64,000 bases of DNA from Kyrpidia tusciae DSM 2912 (GCF_000092905.1 NC_014098.1:62001-126000), one strand, 5' to 3'. Shown: positions 44,450 through 57,525, numbered from the stretch's first letter. Notes: a model not told the origin generated them from the letters alone. Translations and numbers: made by a program.

Positions 44450-44573
44450 GAAGCCCTTGGGACGCTTGACTTCAGAGCGCGTCTCAAGAAAATTTGATTG
44501 CAAATACGACTGGACAGTTCTGAGCCCATCTGAGATGATAACCTTGGAGATGATGTCGAGAGGTGAGTCTCAG

Positions 44574-45482
44574 ATGGACGTACCCTTTTGGATTGGCGAC
44601 CGAGAGTTTCGCGAGGCGGACCTGGAATTGATTCGAAACACGGTCCAGCGGTTTTCCCGCTTGAGTCGAGAGGAAATCGCGGCGACCTTGTGTGAGAATC
44701 TGCCGTGGAAGTCCCCGAATGGCCGGCTGAAAGTCGAAGCCTGCCACAAGCTGCTTCTAAAACTCGAGCAAAAAGGAGTGATTACTCTTCCGCCCTTGCG
44801 AGCCCAGGGTCCCCGAGGGTGCCGGGAACGAAGAGGGGGGGTGGTACAAACCCAGCTTCAGGCGTGCCTGCGGGATGTCCTTCCGGTCATCGTGGAGCCG
44901 GTCCGTCCGGAAGAACGGGCAGACTGGAACGCGACCATGGCGGCGTATCACCCGTTGGGGTACCTTCGTGGGATCGGGGCCCGCATCCAGTACTGGATCC
45001 GGGCACAGGGACCAAACGGACCGGTCATTGTGGGGGCGATGTTGTTTGGGGCTGCGGCGAAGGCCCTGGCTGCACGGGATCAGTGGATCGGATGGGCGGC
45101 GGAGCAGCGCAGGCGGTATCGCCCACGAATCGTGAACAACAATCGGTTTCTGATTCTGCCGGGTGTACAGATTCCCCATCTGGCCAGTCATGCGCTTGCG
45201 TTGGCGGCCCGGCGGATTCGAGCGGATTGGAAGGCGCGCTATGGGTTTGAACCGGTTCTTTTGGAGACGTTTATCGAACCCCAATATCCAGGAACTTGCT
45301 ACCGAGCGGCCAACTGGATCGAGATCGGGAAGACGGCGGGACGAGGAAGACAGGATCGATTCTTCGAGTATGGAACGTCCGTGAAATCGATCTGGGTCTA
45401 TCCGCTGGTGCGGGACTGGCGGAAGCGGTTGGTCGAACCCTTTCCACAGCTTGTGGAAGACGAGTGGGGGGAATCGAGATGA
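44574..45482 (+). CDS. DUF4338 (DruA-like) protein, transposon-encoded
   Basis: 302 aa from ATG 44574, with GAGAGGTGAG at 44559-44568 as ribosome site. The N-terminal region (FREADLELIRNTVQRFSRLSREEIAATLCENLPWKSPNGRLKVEACHKLLLKLEQKGVI) looks like a winged-helix/HTH module. The DUF4338 core follows: YHPLGYLRGIGARIQYWI, GAMLFGAAAKALAARDQWIGW, NNNRFLILPGVQIPHLASHALALAARRI, LLETFIEPQYPGTCYRAANWIEIGKTAGRGRQD. DUF4338 is the domain of DruA of the Druantia type I defence system, but none of the other Druantia genes is here. It overlaps the transposase start (ATGA). Role in transposition unknown. Confidence 0.85.
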   Translation: MDVPFWIGDREFREADLELIRNTVQRFSRLSREEIAATLCENLPWKSPNGRLKVEACHKLLLKLEQKGVITLPPLRAQGPRGCRERRGGVVQTQLQACLRDVLPVIVEPVRPEERADWNATMAAYHPLGYLRGIGARIQYWIRAQGPNGPVIVGAMLFGAAAKALAARDQWIGWAAEQRRRYRPRIVNNNRFLILPGVQIPHLASHALALAARRIRADWKARYGFEPVLLETFIEPQYPGTCYRAANWIEIGKTAGRGRQDRFFEYGTSVKSIWVYPLVRDWRKRLVEPFPQLVEDEWGESR

Positions 45483-46894
45483 CGCTTCGGAATCCCGAGT
45501 CGATTCACCCCTGGACCCTTCCGAATCGGAAAAGCTCGTATCGAAACAGCGAGGAGGAGCGAGCGGACCGGCAAACGGCCGTGGAAGCCCAGTTGCCGGT
45601 TTGGCGAGCGTTGTTGCCGGGCTTGATGGAGAAGTTTTCACGGATTGCCGACCCCCGACGTCCGGGGAGCATTCGGCACAAACTGACTGTGCTTCTGACG
45701 TTTGGGCTGTTTATGTTTATCTTTCAGTATGCCTCCCGCAGAAGAGCCAATCGGGAACTGACGCGTCCAACGTTTTGGGAACACTTTCGGGAGATCTTTC
45801 CGGAGGTGGAAACCATCCCGCATATGGACACGGTGCAGCGGATCTTGGAACGGATCAATCCGGGGGAGCTCGAGGAGGTGATGACGGCGACGGTGAAGCG
45901 CCTTCTGCGGTCGGGACGACTGAAGGCGCTGTTGGTCGAGAAGCAATACGTGATCGCCATAGACGGCACCCAAAAGGCGAGTCGGGGGCAGCCCTGGGCC
46001 TCGGAGGCTTTGCATCGTCGGCACGGGGAGAACCAGGTCTCGTCCATGGCCTATGCCCTGGAGGCTAGCCTTGTCAGCCCTCAAGGGGTGGTCCTCCCGT
46101 TTCTCACGGAGTTTTGCGAGAATGCGGCTGAGCAGCAGGAGTTCGAGAAGCAAGACAGTGAACTGAAGGCCTGCAAACGGCTGCTGACCCGCCTGCGCAA
46201 GATGTTTCCCAAATTGCGGATCTTGGTGGTGGCCGACGGGCTGTACCCCAACGGGCCGATGATGGCGCTGTGTCGGGATCTGCATCTGGACTTTATGTTT
46301 GTCCTGCCCCAAAGCTGTTTGCCCAGTGTGTGGGAAGAGGTCAAAGGCTTGAGAAAGATCGAACCCAACGAGCGGAGACACCGGTGGGGCAATCGCGAGC
46401 AAATCTTTTGGTGGATCAATCAGATCGACTATGATTTCAGGGAGGCTTCCGGGGCGCACCGTCGGCTTAAGGTGCATGTCGTGGGATGTACAGAGTTTTG
46501 GGAAGAGGGGGGGAAGCAGCAGGAGGCGCATTGGGCGTGGGTGTCCGGGCAGCCGCTGACGGCACAAAATGTGGTGAACCGCTGCAATCGTGCGGCACGC
46601 CACCGATGGGACATTGAGGAACAGATCCTGACGGAGAAGCACCGGGGATACGAGTATGAGCACCTGTACTCCACCGACTGGACGGCGATGCGAAACTGGC
46701 ACGTGCTGATGCACCTCGGCCATCTGGTGAACGTCATGGCCTTGCATACCGAAGGGCTGATGAAGAAAGTGCGGGAACTGGGCTTTAGCGGGACGTTGAA
46801 GTTTCTGTACGAAAGCTGGACGCAGGGGTGGATGGATCGGGACTGGCTGCTGGCGCGTTGCCAAGGTCCTCCGCGGCTGACGATGGCGTTTTAA
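45479..46894 (+). CDS. DDE transposase of the DUF4338 element
   Basis: 471 aa. The N-terminal part (KFSRIADPRRPGSIRHKLTVLLTFGLFMFIFQYASRRRANRELTRPTFWEHFREIFPEVETIPHMDTVQRIL) resembles ISAs1/IS4-like enzymes. The catalytic core shows D162 (IAIDGTQK), D253 (VVADGLYPNG) and a Glu at about 380 in RWDIEEQILTEKHRGYEYEHLYS. ATG 45479 overlaps the DUF4338 stop; an upstream in-frame extension lies inside that gene and is rejected. Intact, so the element may be active. Family assignment is tentative. Confidence 0.85.
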   Translation: MTLRNPESIHPWTLPNRKSSYRNSEEERADRQTAVEAQLPVWRALLPGLMEKFSRIADPRRPGSIRHKLTVLLTFGLFMFIFQYASRRRANRELTRPTFWEHFREIFPEVETIPHMDTVQRILERINPGELEEVMTATVKRLLRSGRLKALLVEKQYVIAIDGTQKASRGQPWASEALHRRHGENQVSSMAYALEASLVSPQGVVLPFLTEFCENAAEQQEFEKQDSELKACKRLLTRLRKMFPKLRILVVADGLYPNGPMMALCRDLHLDFMFVLPQSCLPSVWEEVKGLRKIEPNERRHRWGNREQIFWWINQIDYDFREASGAHRRLKVHVVGCTEFWEEGGKQQEAHWAWVSGQPLTAQNVVNRCNRAARHRWDIEEQILTEKHRGYEYEHLYSTDWTAMRNWHVLMHLGHLVNVMALHTEGLMKKVRELGFSGTLKFLYESWTQGWMDRDWLLARCQGPPRLTMAF

Positions 46895-47073
46895 CAGGAA
46901 TATCTTGCAACATCGTTCTGTGGGGGAGGGGAGCTGTAACCTCTGGGGATCCAATAATCAACAGAAATAGATTTTCCCGTCATTCAGGGCGATTCTCCTT
47001 TACAGGGACACCCTACAGGCAGAAGGGATTCAGAGTCCGGGGCCGCCTCAGCTGCCTCCGAATTTTTTCTACA

Positions 47074-47094
47074 CCGGTTCATGCGTCAGCACTG
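47074..47094 (-). repeat. Right terminal inverted repeat of the DUF4338 element
   Basis: Perfect inverted copy of 44429-44449; the second TGAGTGATT follows at 47095-47103. Confidence 0.92.
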
Positions 47095-47111
47095 TGAGTG
47101 ATTGCGGGCCC

Positions 47112-47140
47112 TTGTCACGAAAGGACCGGAGTGATATAAT
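47112..47140 (+). promoter_or_regulatory. Main rRNA promoter
   Basis: TTGTCA (47112-47117), 17 bp, TATAAT (47135-47140). The inserted element ends 17 bp, and its target duplication 8 bp, before the -35. Confidence 0.8.
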
Positions 47141-47335
47141 AAGTAATGCTCTCAAGGGTGGTTGTACCTAGAGAGCTGGTGGATGGAGCGATGCGCGGCA
47201 GACGTCGCGGGCGTTTCCACGAACTACCGGTTGCATCGTCGGCCGGGATTTGATAAAGTATCTCTTGTCGCCGCTTCAAGCGGCACCTCGATCCTTGAGA
47301 ATCAAACAGTACGCCACTTCAAGCCCGGATGAATC
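47141..47335 (+). other. rRNA leader with second promoter candidate and 16S processing arm
   Basis: The leader contains a GCTCTC/GAGAGC hairpin (about 47149-47177), a weaker promoter TTGCAT-17-TAAAGT (47231-47259), and AGAATCAAACAGTACGCC at 47298-47315. The last is an 18-base perfect complement of 48912-48929 in the spacer, forming the stem processed around 16S rRNA. No gene is seen. Confidence 0.65.
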
Positions 47336-51935
<4,600 letters not shown>

Positions 51936-51973
51936 TGAGCTGTGGTGGCTTTTCGGTTTTGAGGGAACGAGGG

Positions 51974-52090
51974 TCGGGTGACGAGAGCGGAGGGGAAACA
52001 CCTGTGCCCATCCCGAACACAGAAGTGAAGTCCTCCAGCGCCGATGGTACTTGGGCCGCCGGGCCCTGGGAGAGTAGGACGTTGCCGGGC
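51974..52090 (+). rRNA. rrf: 5S ribosomal RNA
   Basis: About 117 nt with the conserved CCCATCCCGAACACAGAAGTGAAG and GCGCCGATGGTACTTGG...GAGAGTAGGACG segments. Ends are set by alignment with Bacillus 5S and may be off by a few bases. Confidence 0.93.
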
Positions 52091-52100
52091 GCGTTCCCGC

Positions 52101-52132
52101 AAGCCCCGCAGGTAACCACCTGCGGGGCTTTG
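52101..52132 (+). terminator. rRNA operon terminator
   Basis: A 13-bp perfect stem AAGCCCCGCAGGT/ACCTGCGGGGCTT (52101-52113 with 52118-52130) with loop AACC. The T tract is short, but the hairpin is very stable. Confidence 0.8.
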
Positions 52133-52177
52133 GTATATGCACGCCGTCCATCGAAGGCGACTGCCATGGGCTCCCAC

Positions 52178-52205
52178 TGTACACCGAGCGTCTATATGTT
52201 ATAAT
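52178..52205 (+). promoter_or_regulatory. Promoter of the amino-acid ABC transporter
   Basis: Extended -10 TGTTATAAT (hexamer 52200-52205) with a weak -35 TGTACA 16 bp upstream (52178-52183). Confidence 0.55.
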
Positions 52206-52248
52206 TACCTACCGGACACAGATATTTAAAATAAAGGGGGTCAGTTGC

Positions 52249-53046
52249 ATGAGAAGACTTGCTCTTGGACTCGGGGCTCTTGTGTTGGGTCTAACCCTGG
52301 CCGGTTGCGGTACTGGATCGTCAACGCCTTCGAACAGTGGTCAGAGTGGGCAAACCCAGCCGGTCACATTGCACGTGGGGGCAGATACGACCTTTCCGCC
52401 TTTTGAAACGGAGAAAAATGGCCAGGTTACCGGTTTTGATATCGATTTAATCAAAGCCATTGCGCAGAAGGAGAATATGCAAGTCGACCTGAAGACGATG
52501 GACTTCCAGGGGCTCATTCCCGCCCTGCAGACCGGGGATATCGACGTGGCCGTCGCCGGTATCACCATTACGGACGACCGCAAGAAGTCTGTGAATTTCT
52601 CGGACCCTTACTATCATTCCGGGCTGTCTATCCTCGTGAAAAAGGATAATACCACAATTAACGTCCCCGATGATCTCACCGGGAAGACTGTTGCCGTAAA
52701 ACTCGGTACCACTGCGGATCTGATGTTTAGCAAGAAACCCGGTGTCAATGTGAAACGGTTTACCAACATCAGCGACGCCTACAGTGAACTGCAGAACGGC
52801 GGGGCAGATGCTGTCGTATTCGACAACCCCGTTAATCTGAACTATATCAGGACGGGTCACGATAACGTAAAGATCGTAGGCCCGCTGTTGACCGGTGAGG
52901 ACTACGGGATTGCTGTGCGGAAGAACGCACCAGACCTGCTTCAGAAAATCAATGACGGTCTGAAACAGGTGATGGCCGACGGCACTTATGACAAACTGTA
53001 TCAACAGTATTTTGGTGACGAACCCAATGGCAAGATTAAACACTGA
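52249..53046 (+). CDS. glnH: Polar amino-acid ABC transporter substrate-binding lipoprotein
   Basis: 265 aa. A lipoprotein signal with lipobox LTLAGC and a Ser/Gly/Gln linker are followed by an SBP family 3 domain (LHVGADTTFPPFETEKNGQVTGFDIDLIKAIAQ, TGDIDVAVAGITITDDRKKSVNFSDPYY, GKTVAVKLGTTAD, ADAVVFDNP). The GlnH-like assignment is by family; the ligand could be Gln or another polar amino acid. AAAGGGGGT precedes the ATG. It is followed by a 9-bp hairpin and the permease gene. Confidence 0.92.
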   Translation: MRRLALGLGALVLGLTLAGCGTGSSTPSNSGQSGQTQPVTLHVGADTTFPPFETEKNGQVTGFDIDLIKAIAQKENMQVDLKTMDFQGLIPALQTGDIDVAVAGITITDDRKKSVNFSDPYYHSGLSILVKKDNTTINVPDDLTGKTVAVKLGTTADLMFSKKPGVNVKRFTNISDAYSELQNGGADAVVFDNPVNLNYIRTGHDNVKIVGPLLTGEDYGIAVRKNAPDLLQKINDGLKQVMADGTYDKLYQQYFGDEPNGKIKH

Positions 53047-53077
53047 GAGGTAAATCTTCACTTGACATGGAATTGGC

Positions 53078-53112
53078 GGCCGTCAGGATCGCTCCGGCGG
53101 GTTCTGACGGCC
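53078..53112 (+). other. Hairpin between binding-protein and permease genes
   Basis: GGCCGTCAG (53078-53086) pairs perfectly with CTGACGGCC (53104-53112). No T run follows. Such hairpins often stabilise or partly end the binding-protein message so it is made in excess. Confidence 0.55.
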
Positions 53113-53168
53113 GATTCATGTTCCCCAGGGGTTGGTTCCGCCGGCTAGAATCTGTAAGGAGGGGAAAC

Positions 53169-53843
53169 ATGGAAGCCTGGCAATCGGTATTTCAGAATTC
53201 CTCCATGCTGATCAAGGGACTGGGTTATACCCTGGAGTACTCCTTGTACGCCGTGGTTCTCGGGACAGTTCTCGGCTTGATCTTCGCTCTATTTCGTCTC
53301 TCGGGCAGTCGCATTCTTCGCGCCTTGGGGACAGTATACGTTGATATTTTCCGGGGCACTCCGCTCCTGGTCCAAATCTTTTTCATTTATTTCGGCCTGC
53401 CCCAGGTCCTCCCCCTGCACCAGTGGTTTGGGGAGTTTTACACGGTACTGGCCGGGGCAGCAGCGTTGGCGCTGAATGAAGGCGCTTATATCACCGAGAT
53501 TATCCGGGCGGGCATATTATCCGTCGACAAAGGCCAGTGGGAGGCGGCAGAGAGCATTGGCATGACGTCGTACCAAAAAATGCGATATATCATTTTGCCC
53601 CAGGCGTTCAAACGAATGATTCCGCCTCTTGTCAACCAGTTTATTCAAACGATCAAAGATACGTCTCTGTTGTCGGTCATTTCCATCACGGAGCTCGTTC
53701 GAGCCGCACAAATTGTCATCGTTACCACTTATTTTGCTCTACAGTTCTGGACGGCGGTGGCGGTATTGTACCTTATAGTTATTCTCCTGCTGACCAAGCT
53801 TTCGCAGTACCTGGAGAGGAGGCTGCAGGTTGATCAGCGTTAA
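53169..53843 (+). CDS. glnP: Polar amino-acid ABC transporter permease
   Basis: 224 aa HisM/GlnP-type permease with about five membrane helices. The EAA loop that contacts the ATPase is visible ([38 protein letters not shown]), as is the N-terminal [25 protein letters not shown]. The start is ATG 53169 with AAGGAGGGG at 53156-53164; the longer frame reads through the intercistronic hairpin. It overlaps the ATPase gene by 14 bp. A single permease gene implies a homodimer. Confidence 0.93.
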   Translation: MEAWQSVFQNSSMLIKGLGYTLEYSLYAVVLGTVLGLIFALFRLSGSRILRALGTVYVDIFRGTPLLVQIFFIYFGLPQVLPLHQWFGEFYTVLAGAAALALNEGAYITEIIRAGILSVDKGQWEAAESIGMTSYQKMRYIILPQAFKRMIPPLVNQFIQTIKDTSLLSVISITELVRAAQIVIVTTYFALQFWTAVAVLYLIVILLLTKLSQYLERRLQVDQR

Positions 53844-54552
53844 AAATCTTCGCAAACAGTTTGGGGAGCACGTGGTTTTGCAGGACATTTCCGTGGAAGT
53901 GGCGGCTCAAGAGGTTGTGGTCATCATCGGACCATCGGGTTCAGGAAAAAGCACGTTCCTGCGCTGTCTCAATGGTCTAGAAAAACCTTCCTCCGGCCAC
54001 ATTGTCATCGCTGGCCACGAGTTGACGGGCCATAAAGCGGACCTGATCGAGATTCGAAAACAAGTCGGCATGGTGTTCCAACGCTTTAACCTGTTTCATC
54101 ATTTGAGCGTGATGGATAACATCACCATCGGCCCGATCAAAGTTCTGGGGAAATCAAAGGCGGAGGCCACAGAATTAGCCGAGGAACTTCTTCGTAAGGT
54201 CGGTATTCCAGAAAAGGCCAACGCAATGCCGGACCAGTTGTCGGGCGGACAGCAACAGCGGGTGGCCATCGCCAGGGCTTTGGCCATGAAACCCAAGGTA
54301 ATGCTGTTTGATGAGCCCACTTCCGCTCTCGATCCGGAAATGGTCGGGGAAGTCCTCGCCGTCATGAAAGACCTGGCCAGGGATGGTATGACCATGGTGG
54401 TGGTCACTCATGAGATGGGGTTTGCCAGGGAAGTGGGCGATCGAGTGTTATTCATGGATGGCGGCTATGTTGTGGAGGAAGGCACTCCCGCGGATGTGTT
54501 CGACCATCCTCAACAAGAGCGAACTCGGGCTTTTTTGTCCAAGGTGCTGTGA
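53830..54552 (+). CDS. glnQ: Polar amino-acid ABC transporter ATP-binding protein
   Basis: 240 aa ABC ATPase. Walker [11 protein letters not shown]-loop MVFQRFNLF, signature LSGGQQQR, Walker [14 protein letters not shown] and the H-loop [23 protein letters not shown] are complete. The TTG start at 53830, inside the permease gene, has GAGAGGAGG just upstream. A GC-rich hairpin CGGGCTGG/CCAGCCCG (54571-54595) lies between this gene and the convergent TetR gene and may end both. Confidence 0.95.
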   Translation: MISVKNLRKQFGEHVVLQDISVEVAAQEVVVIIGPSGSGKSTFLRCLNGLEKPSSGHIVIAGHELTGHKADLIEIRKQVGMVFQRFNLFHHLSVMDNITIGPIKVLGKSKAEATELAEELLRKVGIPEKANAMPDQLSGGQQQRVAIARALAMKPKVMLFDEPTSALDPEMVGEVLAVMKDLARDGMTMVVVTHEMGFAREVGDRVLFMDGGYVVEEGTPADVFDHPQQERTRAFLSKVL

Positions 54553-54633
54553 CCAGTATTCCAATATCCGCGGGCTGGGTGTGTTTGCCAGCCCGGGGAC
54601 CATTCTGGTGCGCTCCCCAGCCGCCGCTACCCG

Positions 54634-55212
54634 TTACGTCCTTCCCTTTTTGAGGCCGTCTAAAAACAGATTCGCCATCTGATCTGCAATCTCTTCGGCG
54701 GTGTATTTTCCTTCTTCTTTAAACCATCGGTACACCCAGTTGCACGAGCCCAGGATGGTGAGGGCTGCAATTCGGCTGTCCTTTACGGAGAAAACTCCTG
54801 CCGCTACCCCTTCATTGATGATCTGGGTCCAGAGGTTCAGGTAGCGATCGGTCAGATCTCGAATGACCTCGTTATGAGGTTCCCCGAGGGAAAAAGCTTC
54901 CCGGAGAAGCACTGTGGACATGGAAAGGTACTGGGTGATATACTGCATGTGCGTACGGATTCCTTGGCGGAAACGCTCTTCCACGGGCAGGTTCGTGTCA
55001 ATGATCTCCTCCAGCCTGCGCACGAATCCGTTGATGGCTTGGTGGGTGATCTTGAGGAGTAGCTCTTCCTTGCTCGCGATGTAGTGGTAAAGACTGCCCT
55101 TTTGAAGCCCTACCGCATCGGCGATGTCCTGAACTGATGTGGCATGATACCCCTTCTGTTCAAACAGCTGGATGGCCGCTGCAGCGATTTCTTCGTACTT
55201 ATTCCCCGCCAT
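54634..55212 (-). CDS. TetR-family transcriptional regulator
   Basis: 192 aa. The N-terminal HTH is clear (KYEEIAAAAIQLFEQKGYHATSVQDIADAVGLQKGSLYHYIASKEELL). The C-terminal ligand domain resembles regulators of fatty-acid or acyl-CoA metabolism (FadR/KstR type), which is only suggestive. The start is ATG at 55212 (minus strand) with GGGGAG about eight bases upstream; the longer frame overlaps the promoter. It is convergent with the ABC transporter and divergent from ctsR. No adjacent target operon. Confidence 0.88.
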   Translation of the reverse strand: MAGNKYEEIAAAAIQLFEQKGYHATSVQDIADAVGLQKGSLYHYIASKEELLLKITHQAINGFVRRLEEIIDTNLPVEERFRQGIRTHMQYITQYLSMSTVLLREAFSLGEPHNEVIRDLTDRYLNLWTQIINEGVAAGVFSVKDSRIAALTILGSCNWVYRWFKEEGKYTAEEIADQMANLFLDGLKKGRT

Positions 55213-55248
55213 GGTTGGATCTCCCCTACCAATCGTTCGTTTTGCCCC

Positions 55249-55277
55249 AGTGTAATCAAAAATCCCACTTCTTGCAA
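55249..55277 (-). promoter_or_regulatory. Possible promoter of the TetR gene
   Basis: On the minus strand TTGCAA (55272-55277), 17 bp, TACACT (55249-55254). Sequence AACGAACG just downstream could be part of an operator but lacks a clear dyad. Confidence 0.45.
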
Positions 55278-55371
55278 GGGGCATGATGTGCCGCTGATCG
55301 GACGGATATCTTGAAGTATACAACCCATACTAGAAAAGAAACAGGGTGGATAAAAAATTTTCGCCGCCCTC

Positions 55372-55401
55372 TTGCATCATCCGTCAAGAAAAGGTTATAA
55401 T
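55372..55401 (+). promoter_or_regulatory. Sigma-A promoter of the ctsR operon
   Basis: TTGCAT (55372-55377), 18 bp, TATAAT (55396-55401). Confidence 0.75.
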
Positions 55402-55410
55402 GGGGGCGAA

Positions 55411-55433
55411 GGTCAAAGTTAGTCAAAGTCAAA
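55411..55433 (+). promoter_or_regulatory. CtsR operator
   Basis: GGTCAAA (55411-55417), 3-bp spacer, AGTCAAA (55421-55427) matches the CtsR heptad pair. A third partial GTCAAA follows directly (55428-55433). It begins 9 bp after the -10, covering the transcription start, so CtsR would block its own operon. Confidence 0.9.
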
Positions 55434-55468
55434 CGCCTCCATAGGGCGACTCTGAAGGGGGAGGGTCG

Positions 55469-55930
55469 ATGCGTAATATCACAGATCTGATCGAGCAACA
55501 TCTAAAATCGATCCTTCAACAGAGCCGTGATGGCGTCGTAGAGATCCAGCGAGGAGAACTCGCCGAACAGTTCAATTGCGTTCCTTCTCAGATTAACTAC
55601 GTCATCAGCACACGGTTTACGGTGGAACGCGGTTACATTGTCGAATCCAAACGAGGTGGAGGCGGCTATATCCGCATTCGAAAGCTGGAATTCGGCCAGG
55701 ACCGGCCCATTCACGACGAGCTCATTCGCCTCATTGGCGAGGAAGTGACACAACGAGAGGCCCACGATATTATCGATCACCTGTTTGAAGATGGGTTCGT
55801 GACGGAACGGGAGGTGCGCCTGTTGCACGCCGCCGTGTGCCGGGACGTGCTGCGGGGACCGATTCCCTATCGCGATCAATTGCGCGCCAGATTGCTTCGA
55901 GCGATGCTGGTGGAGCTTCTGAGAGGGTGA
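55469..55930 (+). CDS. ctsR: Heat-shock repressor CtsR
   Basis: 153 aa repressor of class III stress genes, inactivated by heat and McsB. The winged helix-turn-helix with glycine-rich wing is evident (IQRGELAEQFNCVPSQINYVISTRFTVERGYIVESKRGGGGYIRI). The C-terminal helical dimer/arginine-rich domain ends LRARLLRAMLVELLRG. GAAGGGGGAGGG precedes ATG 55469. First gene of ctsR-mcsA-mcsB-clpC. Confidence 0.97.
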   Translation: MRNITDLIEQHLKSILQQSRDGVVEIQRGELAEQFNCVPSQINYVISTRFTVERGYIVESKRGGGGYIRIRKLEFGQDRPIHDELIRLIGEEVTQREAHDIIDHLFEDGFVTEREVRLLHAAVCRDVLRGPIPYRDQLRARLLRAMLVELLRG

Positions 55931-55935
55931 GGATC

Positions 55936-56439
55936 GTGATTTGTCAACAATGTGGCAAACGGCCGGCCACGGTGCACATGACGAAGATTGTAAACGGCCA
56001 GAAATCGGAACGACACCTGTGCGAGATTTGTGCCAACGAATCGGGGGAGTTGAAGTTTGTCCCCGGGGCGTTTTCTTTTCCTAACCTACTCGGGAGCTTT
56101 TTTAGCGGGGAGGCGGCCCCTGGGGTTCCCCAGGTTCAGACTCTTCGTTGCCCGACTTGCGGCTTGACTTATCAGCAGTTCACCCAGGTGAGCCGTTTCG
56201 GTTGTCCGAACTGTTACCAGGCCTTTGATCCAGTCTTGGACCCAATGCTCCGTCGTATCCACGGCAGCACCACTCACACCGGCAAGGTTCCGCGCCGCGG
56301 GGGCGGGAAGCTGCGGGTGCGGCGGGAACTGGAGCATCTGAAGGAGCAGTTGCAGGAAAAGGTTCGCTTGGAACAATTCGAAGAAGCGGCTCGCCTACGG
56401 GATCAAATCCGGGCTCTTGAGCAACAGCTCGGCGGGTGA
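55936..56439 (+). CDS. mcsA: McsA, activator of the protein arginine kinase
   Basis: 167 aa. Zinc-binding CxxC pairs CQQC, CEIC, CPTC and CPNC are followed by a UVR coiled-coil motif at the C-terminus (LKEQLQEKVRLEQFEEAARLRDQIRALEQQL). McsA activates McsB and senses redox/heavy-metal stress in Bacillus. The start is GTG 55936 after GAGGGTGAGG; GTG 55927, overlapping the ctsR stop, is an alternative. Confidence 0.95.
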   Translation: MICQQCGKRPATVHMTKIVNGQKSERHLCEICANESGELKFVPGAFSFPNLLGSFFSGEAAPGVPQVQTLRCPTCGLTYQQFTQVSRFGCPNCYQAFDPVLDPMLRRIHGSTTHTGKVPRRGGGKLRVRRELEHLKEQLQEKVRLEQFEEAARLRDQIRALEQQLGG

Positions 56440-56457
56440 ACCGAGGGGGGATGTGGG

Positions 56458-57525
56458 GTGTCATTGGAGGATTTTGTCCATCGGACATCCAGCTATTGGA
56501 TGCGGGCCGACGGTCCTGAAGATGAGATGGTAATGAGTACGAGGGTCAGGCTGGCTCGGAATCTGGCTAACCTTCCCTTCCCCATGTTGGCCACCGAGGG
56601 GCAGATGGATGAGGTTTTGGAGCGGGTGAACCGGGCCCTGCGCCATCCGTCGGTCCAGGCCTTGGGTCACTTTGAGATGTTGCCGATGAATCGAGTTCAT
56701 GAGTTAGACCGAGAGGTGTTGATGGAAAAACATCTCATCAGTCCGGACCTCGTGGAACACCCCGGGCGGAGTGCCGTCGTGCTTCGGGACGATGAAACCA
56801 TCAGTATTATGGTGGGCGAAGAGGACCATTTGCGCATCCAATGCCTTTTCCCCGGGCTACAACTCAAACCTGCCTGGGACCTGGCCAGTCGGGTGGACGA
56901 TGCGCTGGAAGCGACGCTCGATTGGGCATATGATGAAAAAAGAGGATATCTGACTGCCTGCCCCACGAACGTCGGGACGGGAATGCGGGCCTCAGTGATG
57001 ATGCATTTGCCCGCTCTGGTGATGACCGATCAGATTCGCCGGGTCCTCCACGCCATCTCCCAAGTGGGACTCGCTGTGCGGGGGATTTATGGGGAAGGGA
57101 CGGAAGCAGTAGGAAATCTCTTTCAAGTGTCGAATCAAATTACTTTAGGACAGTCGGAAGAGGAGATCGTTCACAATCTGTACGGGGTAACCCGACAGCT
57201 GATCGAACACGAACGGCGGGCCAGACAATTGCTGCTAGAGCAAAACAGGCCTGAGTTAGAAGACCGCATCGGTCGGTCCTACGGCGTCCTGCGGTACGCC
57301 AGGCGCCTCGATTCGAAAGAAACGATGCAACGATTGTCGGATGTCCGTTTGGGGATCGATCTCGGCATCATTACCGGGGTGCCGAAAGGGATTTTGAAAG
57401 AGCTGATGGTGTTAACCCGACCGGCCCTTCTGCAGACTTATGAAGGCCGGGAACTTTCTCCTCAAGAACGCGACGTGCACCGGGCGGCCTTGATTCGAGA
57501 GCGGCTGCGCGCGCTGTCCGCCTGA
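56458..57525 (+). CDS. mcsB: Protein arginine kinase McsB
   Basis: 355 aa, ATP:guanido phosphotransferase fold. It phosphorylates arginines to mark proteins for ClpCP. Motifs: MVMSTRVRLARNLANLPFP, LTACPTNVGTGMRASVMMHLP, and the phosphoarginine-binding RDVHRA near the C-terminus. The GTG start at 56458 follows GAGGGGGGA. It lies 18 bp after mcsA. Confidence 0.97.
   Translation: MSLEDFVHRTSSYWMRADGPEDEMVMSTRVRLARNLANLPFPMLATEGQMDEVLERVNRALRHPSVQALGHFEMLPMNRVHELDREVLMEKHLISPDLVEHPGRSAVVLRDDETISIMVGEEDHLRIQCLFPGLQLKPAWDLASRVDDALEATLDWAYDEKRGYLTACPTNVGTGMRASVMMHLPALVMTDQIRRVLHAISQVGLAVRGIYGEGTEAVGNLFQVSNQITLGQSEEEIVHNLYGVTRQLIEHERRARQLLLEQNRPELEDRIGRSYGVLRYARRLDSKETMQRLSDVRLGIDLGIITGVPKGILKELMVLTRPALLQTYEGRELSPQERDVHRAALIRERLRALSA

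Larger units (their letters stand above)
44429..47094 (+). mobile_element. Insertion element with DUF4338 gene and DDE transposase, 2666 bp
   Basis: Bounded by 21-bp perfect inverted repeats (44429-44449 and 47074-47094, beginning CAGTGCTGACGCATGAACCG) and a 9-bp target duplication TGAGTGATT. It carries two same-strand genes, a DUF4338 protein and a DDE transposase, with overlapping stop/start. Both reading frames are intact. A 124-bp leader precedes the first gene and a 179-bp tail follows the second with no gene seen; a weak GC hairpin before TTTTTT at 47063-47069 may be a terminator. A 9-bp duplication fits IS4-like transposition. Confidence 0.9.

Noticed and set aside
44574-46894. A Druantia anti-phage defence system
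   Set aside because: Only a DUF4338 (DruA-type) protein is present; no DruB-DruE or large helicase is nearby, and the gene is enclosed by transposon ends.
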